The position numbers and the translations under genes were made by a program. From positions 5,270,001 to 5,334,000 of the forward strand of contig NZ_JARUBE010000003.1 in NCBI RefSeq assembly GCF_029626035.1: a DNA stretch of 64,000 nucleotides, written 5' to 3'. Below the pieces are notes generated by a model that saw only the letters and a list, made by a program, of their open reading frames with translations, did no database searches and was not told the DNA's origin. Positions 54,623-63,360 of this stretch are shown in pieces; within the stretch, counting starts at the first letter, position 1; every line of letters starts with the position of its first letter. The DNA comes from Micromonospora sp. WMMD980 (GTDB lineage: Bacteria > Actinomycetota > Actinomycetes > Mycobacteriales > Micromonosporaceae).

Positions 54623-57600
54623 TCAGCAGCGCACCGCGACCCGGCCCACCACCCGGTCGGCCGTCTCGGGCGGCAGGTCGCGCCCGCCATCGATCTCCAG
54701 CGCCAGCAGGCCCTGGTCCAGGCCGACCAGCAGCGTGCCGTCCACCGTGCAACAGCTGAGCGCCGGATGGTAGACGGGGATGGTGTGCACCGCCCGGCCG
54801 GTGGACGGGTCCCAGATCCGTACCGTCCGGTCCCGGCTGGTCGAGGCGAGCAGGTCCCGCCCGTCGACCCGCACCAGGCTCAGCCCGGTGACGGCAGCCG
54901 TGTGCCCGGTGAACCCGCCCGCCGGTTGGCCCCACTCGGCGTCCCACATGCGGATCGTGTGGTCCGCACTGGCCGACGCCAGCATCCGACGGCCCGCCAC
55001 GACCAGGCCGCAGAGCGCGGTGACCGCGTCCTGGTGACCCTGCCGGGTCCAGACCGGGGCGTCCCGGCCGGCCCACAGCATCACGGTGCCGCTCTTGTCC
55101 GCGGAGGCGAGCGCCTCGACACCGGGCCACCGGACCGTCGCGAGGGCGGTCACCCAGGCCCGGGTGACGTGCCCGAGCAGGACCGTCCGCACCGCGCCGG
55201 TCTGCGGGTGCCACAGCCGGACGGCCTGGTCGTCACCGGCCGACGCGATGAGCGTCTCGTCGTCGATGACGATCGGGCAGACCGCCGCGACCGGCGCGTG
55301 GTGCTCGGTCATCGCGCCCACCAGCTCGCCGTGCCGCACGCTCCACGACCCGACCGTGTTGTCGTCCTGCGCGGTGACGAGCAGCGGCTCCTCGACGTCG
55401 GCGACCGCGCACATCGCGTTGACCGGACCGCCGGGCGTCGGGATCTCCCGCAGCCGCTCGCCCGTCGCGACGTCCCAGAGCCGTACCCGGCCGTCGGCGC
55501 CACCGGAGGCGACCACGCCCGGCCGCTCGTCGGGGATCGCGCACAGGCTGTGCACCGGGCCGAGCAGGTCCCGCTCGGCGACGGTGTCCGGCCGGCCGCC
55601 GGCCGGATCCCACAACCGGACCGTGCCGTCGTCACCCGCCGTCGCCAGCATCCGGTCCTTCGCGGTACGCAACTCGCACACCGCGCGGATCCAGCTCGCG
55701 TGTCCCCGCAGGCTCGGCCGGCTGGTCCAGGTCGACACGTCCCACACCCGGATGAGCCCGTCCTCGCCGGTCGACACGAGCAGACAGCCCTCGTCGACGT
55801 CGACGGTGCACAGATCGGTGACCGGCCCGCCGGTTTCCAGGACGCGGACGCAGTCGCCGGTGCCCGGGTCCCAGAGCCGGACCGTGCCGTCGTAGCCGGC
55901 CGAGGCGAGCAACGTGCCACCCGGGGCGCGGACGGCGTAGAGGGTGGTCACCCAGCCGACATGTCCGGTGAGGATCAGCGTCGGTCGGGTGTCGGCGGTC
56001 GGCTCCCAGATCCGGACCACGCCGTCGAAGCCGGTGGAGGCGAGCAGGTGCCGCCCGCCCGCCGGGACGTACGTCACGGCCGTCACCCACCCGGAGTGCC
56101 CGGTCAACGCGTACCGCTGCGCCCCGGTCACCGGGTCCCACACCCGCACCGTCCGGTCGTCGCCGGCCGAGGCGAGCAGGTCGCCGTCCGGCAGCGGGAT
56201 GACGCAGATGTTGCGTACCCAGTCGTCGTGCCCGCGCAGTTCGTGCCGTCGCTGACCGGACCGCGGATCCCACAGGCCCACGGTTCCGTCGTGGCTGGCG
56301 GTGGCGATCAGCGTCCGACCGTCACCGGCGCGCACGGCGCACAACCCGCGGATGGTGTCGACGTGGCAGGTGAAGACCGCCTCGGCCTGGTTGGTCAGCG
56401 GGTCCCACAGCCGGACCGTGCCGTCGTCGCCGGCGGAGGCGAGCAACCGCCGGTCGTCCAGTTCGACGGCGGCCACGTCGTAGACCGCCTGCGAGTGCCC
56501 GTCCAGCACGCTGCGTTCCTGCCGGGGCGGGGTGTGCGCCCAGCGCGCCCGGTACGGCGCGGCGTCGGCCTCGATCCCGCTGCCCAGCCCGTCGAGCCGG
56601 TCGACCACCGAGAAGAGGGCGGCACGCTCGGCCGGCGACGCCGCCACGGCGAGCGGCGTGCGGTGCAGCAGTCGCACCCGGGATCGGGACAACGGCGCCA
56701 GCGGACGCTCCGTGTCGACGACCGAGAGCAGGCGATCCAGGTGCGCGTGCAGGAGATAGTCCTCGTCGGCGAGGAGCCGTTCCACGAGCCCGGCCCGCGA
56801 GGCGTGCTGGGGCAGAGAACGCCGCAGGTAGTCGGGCACGGCGGCCCAGCCGACCTCGGCCGCCAGCCCGGTCCAGGCCGCGACCAGCCGTCGCTGGTCG
56901 TCCCGGCGGGACGCCCCGGCCAGCAACGCGTCGTTGAGCGCCTGGTGGAACAGGCGGTACGCGGGCCGGCTGCCGCCGCCGGTCTCGACCAGGAAGTTCG
57001 CCGCCGAGGTCCGGGCGAAGGCGAGGAGTTCGCCCTCGGTGACCGTGCCGCCCAGCGCGGTCACCGCGAGCCGCCAGAGCGACAACGGCAGACCCGGCGT
57101 CTCCGCGTACGCCAGTGCGGTGAGGGCAAGCCGGGCGGAGGCCGAGCCGGCCGCCGGCAGCCCGGCCAGATAGGAGTCGAGCGCGTGGGCCACGGTCGCG
57201 GTGAACGACACCGACGCCGGGTCGACCGGCTCGATGTCACGCAACGCGTGCGCCCGGGCGACGAGACCGGCCACCAGGAAGTTTCCCTTCGCCAGCGCGG
57301 CGATGCGGCGAGCCAGCGGGGCCGCCGCCGCCGGGTCGGTGTAGGGGTTGCCCGGCCGTTCCGCGCCGAGCAGCCGCAGGGTCGCCAGGGCGTAGTTGAC
57401 CAGATCGGCCTCGGCGAAGTATTCCGGCGTGTCCAGGTCCACCAGATCGACCGTCTCGCCGAAGCAGGCGATCAGGTCACCCCGGTCGTCGCCCCGCCGG
57501 GTGCCCACGACCACCCGGAGGCCGTAGCGGCCGCACTCGCGGGCCAGCGGCAGCAGGACGTCGTCGATGACCTGTCGGGCCTGGCCCGGGTCGGCCGCCT

Positions 57601-58726
57601 CGTCCAGCGCGTCGATGACCAGCGCGAACCGGGCCGGACGGCGCGACAGCCGGTCACGCACCGCCGGCATCAGGTCGGCCGGCGCGCCGGGCAGGTCGAC
57701 GGCGACGGCGCGGGCGATCTCGGTCGCCACCTCGAGCGCGGTCTTGCCCTTGGCGTGCACCGCGCAGGAGACCGAGCCGGCCGTGGCCCGCACCGCGGTG
57801 TCGTCCTCCGGCAGGCCGGCCCGGATCTGCTGGTCGGCCGTGGTCACCACGCGGCCCAGCGCGGCCGACTTGCCGACCCCCGGTGATCCGGTGACGATCA
57901 GCGGCCGGGCGGCGGCCGCCGGGCCGTCGACGAACTCGACGACGCGTCGGAGAGCGGCGGTACGCCCCCGGAACCGCGCGCCCCCCTCGGTGTCGACGGC
58001 GACGCCGCGCGCCCGGGGCAGCCAGTGCCGGCCGGCCTCACCGTCGGTGCTCAGCGTCCATCCCCATGCGGAGAGCGCGGCGTCGTCGGCGTCCTCGACC
58101 CGCCAGGCCGACAACGCGCCCAAGGTCATCGCCGGCACCTGTTCGTCGGCGTGGTGCAGGGTCACCGCTTGGCCCTTGCCCTTGCCGTCGGCGGTGACGA
58201 CGACGCCGACCACCGCCTGGTATTCCGGGGACCACAGGGCGCCCCCGCTGAACCCCTTGCTGAGTGGCCCGGCGGCGCCGCTGTCGATGGTGACGTGGCC
58301 GTAGCCGCCGGCCTCCACGACGGAACCCGTCGCCTGGAGGCCGCCGACCACGCCGCCCGGGAAGCCGTACGCCCAGAAGGGGCGGTCGAGCAGCGGTGCG
58401 GTCGGCAGACAGCGCAGCCGTGCCGGGGTGACCGTCGCCGGCACCGCCTCGACGAGTTCGAGCACCACCAGGTCGACGTGTGCCGCCCGCATGCCGTCGT
58501 GCCGGCACCGCCGGACCTTGCGCCGGTCGAAGTAGGCGACCTTGGGCGCGCGCGGGAAGGCGACCGAGAGATCGGGGTGCAGGGTGCCGTCGGCGGTGAA
58601 CGCCACGTGGTGGCAGGTGAGCACCAGGTCGGCGGCGATGACGATGCCGGTGCCGACCGCCATGTGCGGGTTCGCGTCCCGGTGCAGGGCCACCGCCCAC
58701 GGGCTCTCGTCCGGGGCCGTCGTCAC
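54623..58726 (-). CDS. Trypsin-like protease - STAND NTPase - WD40 protein
   Basis: A 1367-aa three-part protein. Residues 1-200 form a trypsin-like domain with catalytic His at 39/40 (LTCHHVAF), Asp85 (AAHVDLVVLE) and Ser160 (KGFSGGALW). Residues 255-560 are a STAND/NACHT-like ATPase with P-loop GSPGVGKSAAL (280-290) and Walker B ALVIDALDEAAD (368-379). A helical region follows, then 13 clear and one weak WD40 repeats, each ending like LLASAGDDGTVRLWDP, enough for two seven-bladed propellers. Such proteins are proposed sensors in bacterial conflict systems: propellers recognise a signal, the ATPase oligomerises, and the protease cleaves targets. GTG 58726 follows GGAGGGGG. It is downstream of Trypco1. 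Confidence 0.88.
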   Translation of the reverse strand: MTTAPDESPWAVALHRDANPHMAVGTGIVIAADLVLTCHHVAFTADGTLHPDLSVAFPRAPKVAYFDRRKVRRCRHDGMRAAHVDLVVLELVEAVPATVTPARLRCLPTAPLLDRPFWAYGFPGGVVGGLQATGSVVEAGGYGHVTIDSGAAGPLSKGFSGGALWSPEYQAVVGVVVTADGKGKGQAVTLHHADEQVPAMTLGALSAWRVEDADDAALSAWGWTLSTDGEAGRHWLPRARGVAVDTEGGARFRGRTAALRRVVEFVDGPAAAARPLIVTGSPGVGKSAALGRVVTTADQQIRAGLPEDDTAVRATAGSVSCAVHAKGKTALEVATEIARAVAVDLPGAPADLMPAVRDRLSRRPARFALVIDALDEAADPGQARQVIDDVLLPLARECGRYGLRVVVGTRRGDDRGDLIACFGETVDLVDLDTPEYFAEADLVNYALATLRLLGAERPGNPYTDPAAAAPLARRIAALAKGNFLVAGLVARAHALRDIEPVDPASVSFTATVAHALDSYLAGLPAAGSASARLALTALAYAETPGLPLSLWRLAVTALGGTVTEGELLAFARTSAANFLVETGGGSRPAYRLFHQALNDALLAGASRRDDQRRLVAAWTGLAAEVGWAAVPDYLRRSLPQHASRAGLVERLLADEDYLLHAHLDRLLSVVDTERPLAPLSRSRVRLLHRTPLAVAASPAERAALFSVVDRLDGLGSGIEADAAPYRARWAHTPPRQERSVLDGHSQAVYDVAAVELDDRRLLASAGDDGTVRLWDPLTNQAEAVFTCHVDTIRGLCAVRAGDGRTLIATASHDGTVGLWDPRSGQRRHELRGHDDWVRNICVIPLPDGDLLASAGDDRTVRVWDPVTGAQRYALTGHSGWVTAVTYVPAGGRHLLASTGFDGVVRIWEPTADTRPTLILTGHVGWVTTLYAVRAPGGTLLASAGYDGTVRLWDPGTGDCVRVLETGGPVTDLCTVDVDEGCLLVSTGEDGLIRVWDVSTWTSRPSLRGHASWIRAVCELRTAKDRMLATAGDDGTVRLWDPAGGRPDTVAERDLLGPVHSLCAIPDERPGVVASGGADGRVRLWDVATGERLREIPTPGGPVNAMCAVADVEEPLLVTAQDDNTVGSWSVRHGELVGAMTEHHAPVAAVCPIVIDDETLIASAGDDQAVRLWHPQTGAVRTVLLGHVTRAWVTALATVRWPGVEALASADKSGTVMLWAGRDAPVWTRQGHQDAVTALCGLVVAGRRMLASASADHTIRMWDAEWGQPAGGFTGHTAAVTGLSLVRVDGRDLLASTSRDRTVRIWDPSTGRAVHTIPVYHPALSCCTVDGTLLVGLDQGLLALEIDGGRDLPPETADRVVGRVAVRC

Positions 58727-58741
58727 GGGCCGCCCCCTCCG

Positions 58742-59071
58742 TCAGCGTCGTGGGCCGGCACCGCGATCGGTGGTGCCGTCCGGCTGCCAGGCGAGCGTGA
58801 CCTCGAAGTTCGCCTCTCCGGTCGCCTTCGCGACCACCCAGCTCGCCGTGCCGGTGGCCTTGATCCCGAAGCGCACCTCCACCGCGTCGGGAGAGACGGT
58901 CTTGACCTGTTCCAGCAGTTCCCGGGCGGCGGCGACCGCCGGTGCCGCGGATTCGCGTACCCAACCGGCGACGTCACCGAAGCCGGCGGGCTGAAACCCG
59001 GGTGTGGGCTCGACCTCGATCAGGGCAACCGTCTCGTCGTCGACCTGGTAGCGGACCACCTCGGACTGCAC
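58742..59071 (-). CDS. Trypco1 (trypsin-co-occurring domain 1, CU044_2847-like) protein
   Basis: A 109-aa protein beginning VQSEVVRYQVDDETVALIEV, with ESAAPAVAAARELLEQVKTV and the C-terminal strands VRFGIKATGTASWVVAKA and GEANFEVTLAWQ. This matches the Trypco1 family that is found next to trypsin-STAND proteins. GTG 59071 has GGAGGTCACC upstream; GTG 59269 would add an unconserved 66-aa leader. Its stop is 15 bases before the trypsin-STAND start. It probably holds or targets the protease. Confidence 0.78.
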   Translation of the reverse strand: MQSEVVRYQVDDETVALIEVEPTPGFQPAGFGDVAGWVRESAAPAVAAARELLEQVKTVSPDAVEVRFGIKATGTASWVVAKATGEANFEVTLAWQPDGTTDRGAGPRR

Positions 59072-59394
59072 CGGTGACCTCCGTCCTCTCGCCGGTCTGC
59101 CATGCTGCCCGCTGCCCTTGTCGCTTGGCAATGGTCCCATCGGCGAACCGTCCCGGGACAGCCGAACAGGTGTATCAGGCAGGGCGTCCACGCAGGATCG
59201 TCGGAGATCCACAGTGGTGTCCTGTCGGCTTTCGTCAGCGAGGTCGATGACCTTGCGCGAGTCGGACACCGTCGGCAGAATCGGCCCGTGCGCCGGGGCC
59301 GACCCCGTTGCCGCTCTCGATCATGGCCACCCCTTCCGAGCCTTCGATCACACCGTTGACGCGGTGGGAGCTCGTGCCGCAGAGGAGCATCCGC
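59072..59394. other. Divergent promoter region of the two conflict-type operons
   Basis: 323 bp between Trypco1 (-) and the winged-helix gene (+). I see no separate gene and no clear palindrome. Both frames remain open across parts of it, so a longer N-terminus for either gene cannot be ruled out. It presumably holds both promoters, which would co-regulate the two operons. Confidence 0.45.
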
Positions 59395-60042
59395 ATGCCG
59401 GAAAAGGAACTGACCCTCGTCGACCGGTGCATTCTCGTCACGCTGATGGTCAAGGCCGCGCCACTGCCACAGACCTACCTCACCAACGTCGCCGGGATCA
59501 GCCTGAAGGCGGACCACCGCCGTCGTCTCGAATCCCTCGGCCTGATCGAGGTCACCCAGAAGCCGATCACGTTGGCGCTCACCGACAAGGGATGGGACCG
59601 GGCCACCGAGGAGTTGGGCGCGGAGCCGCCGAAGGGTGCCGGCACCGCGGGCGGAGCCCTCTACGTCGCACTCGACTTCCTGCGCCGGCTGATCGACCAC
59701 TCCGGTGTGCCCGCCGACGACCTGTTCCGCATGCAGATCACCCGGGACGAGGTCCGCCCGGCACCCGCGCCGTCCCCTACCGGCGACGCGGCCACGCTGA
59801 TCCGGCGGGCCTACCACGAGATGGCCGCCAAGCCCGGTGACTACGTGATGCTGGCCGACCTCCGCGACGCCCTCACCGAACTGCCCCGCGCCGACTTCGA
59901 CGCGGGGCTCCGCACGCTCAACCAGGAGCGCGCCGTCAACCTGGTGCCCGAGTCGAACCAGAAGGTGCTCAAGCCGCAGGAGCGGGCCGCGGCGGTGACC
60001 ATCGGCAACCAGGACAAGCATCTGATCGCCATCTCGTCATGA
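59395..60042 (+). CDS. Winged-helix protein of a two-gene ATPase operon
   Basis: A 215-aa protein. The N-terminus reads MPEKELTLVDRCILVTLMV, KAAPLPQTYLTNVAGISLK and RRLESLGLIEVTQKPITLAL, a winged helix-turn-helix. A second winged-helix-like part follows, AYHEMAAKPGDYVMLADLRD with FDAGLRTLNQERAVNLVPES. ATG 59395 follows GAGGAG; an upstream ATG at 59323 has none. It overlaps the ATPase gene as ATGA. It could be a DNA-contacting subunit for the ATPase or a regulator. Confidence 0.7.
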   Translation: MPEKELTLVDRCILVTLMVKAAPLPQTYLTNVAGISLKADHRRRLESLGLIEVTQKPITLALTDKGWDRATEELGAEPPKGAGTAGGALYVALDFLRRLIDHSGVPADDLFRMQITRDEVRPAPAPSPTGDAATLIRRAYHEMAAKPGDYVMLADLRDALTELPRADFDAGLRTLNQERAVNLVPESNQKVLKPQERAAAVTIGNQDKHLIAISS

Positions 60043-63000
60043 CCGGTGACGAGCAACGCCGCGCCCTCGCGGCGCTGAGGTTCAACTGGGCCCCGACCCC
60101 GGACGACGTCTGGAAACCCACACCGTTCCATGTGGAGGGCCTGCACCACGACGTGGTCACGACGGTGCTGGACAGCTTCGCGGAGGCTCAGGCCAGCGCC
60201 GACTCCAGCCCGGTCGGAGTGGCCGTCCTCGGCCAGCGCGGCACCGGCAAGACCCACCTCATCGGCACCGTCCGCCAGCAGGTGCAGCGGCGCGGCGGGT
60301 TCTTCTTCCTGGTCGAACTGCTCGAGGCGCGGACGTTCTGGCAACGCACCGCGATCTCGATGCTGGAGGGCCTGGTCCGGTCGATGCCGGACGGGACGAC
60401 CCAGTTACGGACGTTCCTGCGGCGCCTGGCCGACGAGGTCGGGGCGCCCCGGACGGTACGGCGCGCGGTCACCGGCGAGACCGAACTCAGCCGGTCGACG
60501 CTCGACGCGTTCGTCGACCTGATCCGCAAGAAGGACCGGCAGATCGGCACCGAGTGCCAGGACACCGCGCGTGCCCTCGTGCTGTACGCCGCCGAGCAGT
60601 CCACCGTGCAGGACATCGGCTACGACTTCCTCTCCTCGATGGACGAGGAGGAACCCGGCCAGCGGGCCGGATGGGGGCTGCGGCGCAGCCGGCGCGCGCC
60701 GCAGGAGGTGGTACGGGACATCTCCCGGCTGCTCGCCGTCGTCGGCCCGACGGTGGTCGCGGTGGACCAGATCGACCTGATGATCGCCCAGTCCGTGAAG
60801 GCCACCAACCAGGAGGTGCGGGGCGATGCGGACTGGCAGACCTCGCTCCTGCTCGAACAGGTCGCCAGCGGCCTGATGGCGTTGCGCGAGACCACCCGCC
60901 GGACCCTGTCCGTCGTGTCGTGCCTGCCGCAGACCTGGCGGAGCATCCAGCAGCAGGCGACGGACACCGTCCAGGACCGGTTCCGGGAGGCCGCCTCGCT
61001 CAAGGAGATCCCCACCGTCGAGGTCGGCCGCGAGCTGGTCGAGAAGCGGTTCGCGGTGCTCTTCGAGAGCATCGGGTTCACGCCCCCGCACGCCACCTGG
61101 CCGGTCCACCCGGACGCGTTCCGGGAGGTCGTCGGCTTCACCCCCCGGGAGCTGCTGCGCCGGATCGACGCGCACGTGCGGGGCTGCCTGGCCGACGGCG
61201 AGGCGCGGGAGCTGCGGCACCTGCTGCACAGGTCGGGTGACCGGCTCGCCGACGCCGGCGCGCCGACCCCGGTCACCGGGCCGCCGACGGAGAGCCGGAC
61301 GACCGGATTCGGCAAGATCGACGCTCGGTACGCGGAGCTGGTCGCCGCAGCCGACACCACCTCCGCCGGGTCACCGCAGTCGGAGGACGTCCGCGTTCCG
61401 CGGCTGCTCGAAGCGGGCCTGACCGCGTGGATCGCCGCGCAGGGCGCCGACGTCGACGCGTTCAGCCTCGACCCGATCCCCGCCGGGACCAAGCCGGCGC
61501 TGCACGCCCGGTTGCGGCACAGCCTGAGCGAGGACAGCGAGGACGAGGAGCACTGGTCGTTCCGGGCCATCTCCGCGCCGCACCACATCGCCGCGCTCAA
61601 CCGGATCCGCAACGCGATCACGGCCGCCGGGCTCACCGGGGGGGTCGCGAAGCGGAAACTCTTCCTGCTGCGCAGCGCGAGCTGGTCGACGGGCGCCCGG
61701 ACCCGCGAGGTGGTCGACGCGTTCGAGCGGGCCGGCGGCCGGACGCTGGGCCTGACCGCTCCGGACGTCGCCCGGATGGCCGCGCTGGAACAGCTCATCG
61801 GGGACTACGGGCGGGAGACGCTGCGGCCGTGGTTCGCCGATCGCCGGCCGGCGTCCGACATCATCTGCCTGCGGGAGGCGTTGGGCGACGGTCCGGGCGG
61901 GACGGCGGCCGTCCGGGCCGAGGAGCGGCCGGCGGAGGCGCCGGAGTCCGGGCCGGTCGGGACGCCGCCGCCGGTCACCGCCGCGCCCCGCTCCGCCGAC
62001 CCCGTCCCGGTGCCGCCGGCGGCCGGCGTCGACCCGGAGCGGATGGAGATCGGTACGGTCACCGGGCGCGCCGACCCGGTCGGCGTCGACCTCGAAGCGT
62101 TGCGCCGGCACACCGTCATCTTCGCCGGCTCCGGTTCCGGGAAGACCGTCCTGATCCGCCGCCTGGTCGAGGAGTGCGCCCTGCGGGGTGTGTCGGCGAT
62201 CGTGCTCGATCCCAACAACGATTTGGCCCGGCTCGGCGAGGCGTGGCCCGAGCCCCCGCCGGGCTGGGGCGCGGACGACTCCCGCCGCGCGACGGAATAC
62301 CTGACCGGCACCGACATGGTGATCTGGACGCCGGGACGGCAGGCCGGTCGCCCGTTGACCTTCCAGCCGCTGCCGGCGTTCGCGGACGTGCTCGACGACC
62401 CGGACGGGTTCACCTCGGCGGTGAACGCCGCCGTCGCCACGCTCGCCCCGCACGCCCGCGTGGACGGCGGCACCGACAAGGCCCGACTCGGCCGGGCCGT
62501 GCTGCGCGAGGCGCTCGTCGGCTACGCCCGCACCGGCGCCAACGACCTGCGCGAGTTCGCCGACGTCCTCAACGACCTCCCGGACGGGGTGAGCCAGCTC
62601 GACAGCGCCCCGAAGCTGGCCGCGGGCATGGCGCAACTGCTCAAGGCCGCGTTGATCAACGATCCGCTCCTGGGCGGCGCCGGCACGCCCGTCGACCCGG
62701 GCGAACTGCTCACCCCACCCCCGGGCCGCCGGGCCCGGATCTCGGTGATCAACCTCGCCGGCCTGACCGAGGAACATCAGCGGCAGAGCTTCGTCAACCA
62801 GTTGCAGCTCGCGTTGTTCACCTGGATCAAACGGCACCCGGCCGGGGACCGGCCGCTGGGTGGGCTCTTCGTCATGGACGAGGCACAGACGCTGGCGCCG
62901 TCCGGCGCGGTGACCGCCTGCACCCAGAGCACCCTCGCCCTGACCTCGCAGGCCCGCAAGTACGGGCTCGGGCTCGTCTTCGCCACCCAGGCCCCGAAGG

Positions 63001-63266
63001 CGTTGCACAACCAGATTCCCGGCAACGCCGCCACCCAGTTCTTCGGCCTGCTCACCGTGCCGGTGCAGATCGAGGCCGCCCGCGACGTGGCCCGGGCGAA
63101 GGGCAGCGACGTGCCCGACATCGGCAAGCTGCGGACCGGCCAGTTCTACGCCGCCGTGGAGGGGGCCCGGTTCGTCAAGATGCAGGCGCCGATGTGCCTG
63201 ACCCACCACCCCCGCAGTCCGCTGACCGTGGAGGAGATCGTCCGGCGAGCCGCCTCGCCCGGGTGA
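60039..63266 (+). CDS. Large dual P-loop NTPase (ORC/AAA-like plus HerA/FtsK-like)
   Basis: A 1075-aa cytoplasmic protein with two ATPase cores. The N-terminal one has Walker A LGQRGTGKTHLIG (64-76), Walker B PTVVAVDQIDLMIA (237-250) and a sensor-like LSVVSCLPQTW, fitting ORC/STAND-type AAA+ ATPases. A middle region (about 400-650) includes RKLFLLRSASWSTGARTREV, which resembles a winged-helix-associated nucleic-acid domain. The C-terminal core has Walker A FAGSGSGKTVLIRRLV (696-711), Walker B GGLFVMDEAQTLAPSG (941-956) and QARKYGLGLVFATQAPKALH, which is the HerA/FtsK motor signature. It is likely a DNA-translocating enzyme. Together with its winged-helix partner and the divergent protease operon it resembles a defence locus, though no known system matches by eye. 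Confidence 0.82.
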   Translation: MTGDEQRRALAALRFNWAPTPDDVWKPTPFHVEGLHHDVVTTVLDSFAEAQASADSSPVGVAVLGQRGTGKTHLIGTVRQQVQRRGGFFFLVELLEARTFWQRTAISMLEGLVRSMPDGTTQLRTFLRRLADEVGAPRTVRRAVTGETELSRSTLDAFVDLIRKKDRQIGTECQDTARALVLYAAEQSTVQDIGYDFLSSMDEEEPGQRAGWGLRRSRRAPQEVVRDISRLLAVVGPTVVAVDQIDLMIAQSVKATNQEVRGDADWQTSLLLEQVASGLMALRETTRRTLSVVSCLPQTWRSIQQQATDTVQDRFREAASLKEIPTVEVGRELVEKRFAVLFESIGFTPPHATWPVHPDAFREVVGFTPRELLRRIDAHVRGCLADGEARELRHLLHRSGDRLADAGAPTPVTGPPTESRTTGFGKIDARYAELVAAADTTSAGSPQSEDVRVPRLLEAGLTAWIAAQGADVDAFSLDPIPAGTKPALHARLRHSLSEDSEDEEHWSFRAISAPHHIAALNRIRNAITAAGLTGGVAKRKLFLLRSASWSTGARTREVVDAFERAGGRTLGLTAPDVARMAALEQLIGDYGRETLRPWFADRRPASDIICLREALGDGPGGTAAVRAEERPAEAPESGPVGTPPPVTAAPRSADPVPVPPAAGVDPERMEIGTVTGRADPVGVDLEALRRHTVIFAGSGSGKTVLIRRLVEECALRGVSAIVLDPNNDLARLGEAWPEPPPGWGADDSRRATEYLTGTDMVIWTPGRQAGRPLTFQPLPAFADVLDDPDGFTSAVNAAVATLAPHARVDGGTDKARLGRAVLREALVGYARTGANDLREFADVLNDLPDGVSQLDSAPKLAAGMAQLLKAALINDPLLGGAGTPVDPGELLTPPPGRRARISVINLAGLTEEHQRQSFVNQLQLALFTWIKRHPAGDRPLGGLFVMDEAQTLAPSGAVTACTQSTLALTSQARKYGLGLVFATQAPKALHNQIPGNAATQFFGLLTVPVQIEAARDVARAKGSDVPDIGKLRTGQFYAAVEGARFVKMQAPMCLTHHPRSPLTVEEIVRRAASPG

Positions 63267-63360
63267 GCGCCGGCTCGGGACATCGCCCGGCCGGCGCCAC
63301 CGGTCAGGCCAGGGCCGCGCGGCCTGGGCTGAGCCTCACGCCCTGGTCGGCGTCGGAAGG

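Noticed and set aside
54584..57886. 1100-codon + strand frame opposite the WD40 region
   Set aside because: Antisense of repetitive GC-rich WD40 codons. No initiation site or motif.
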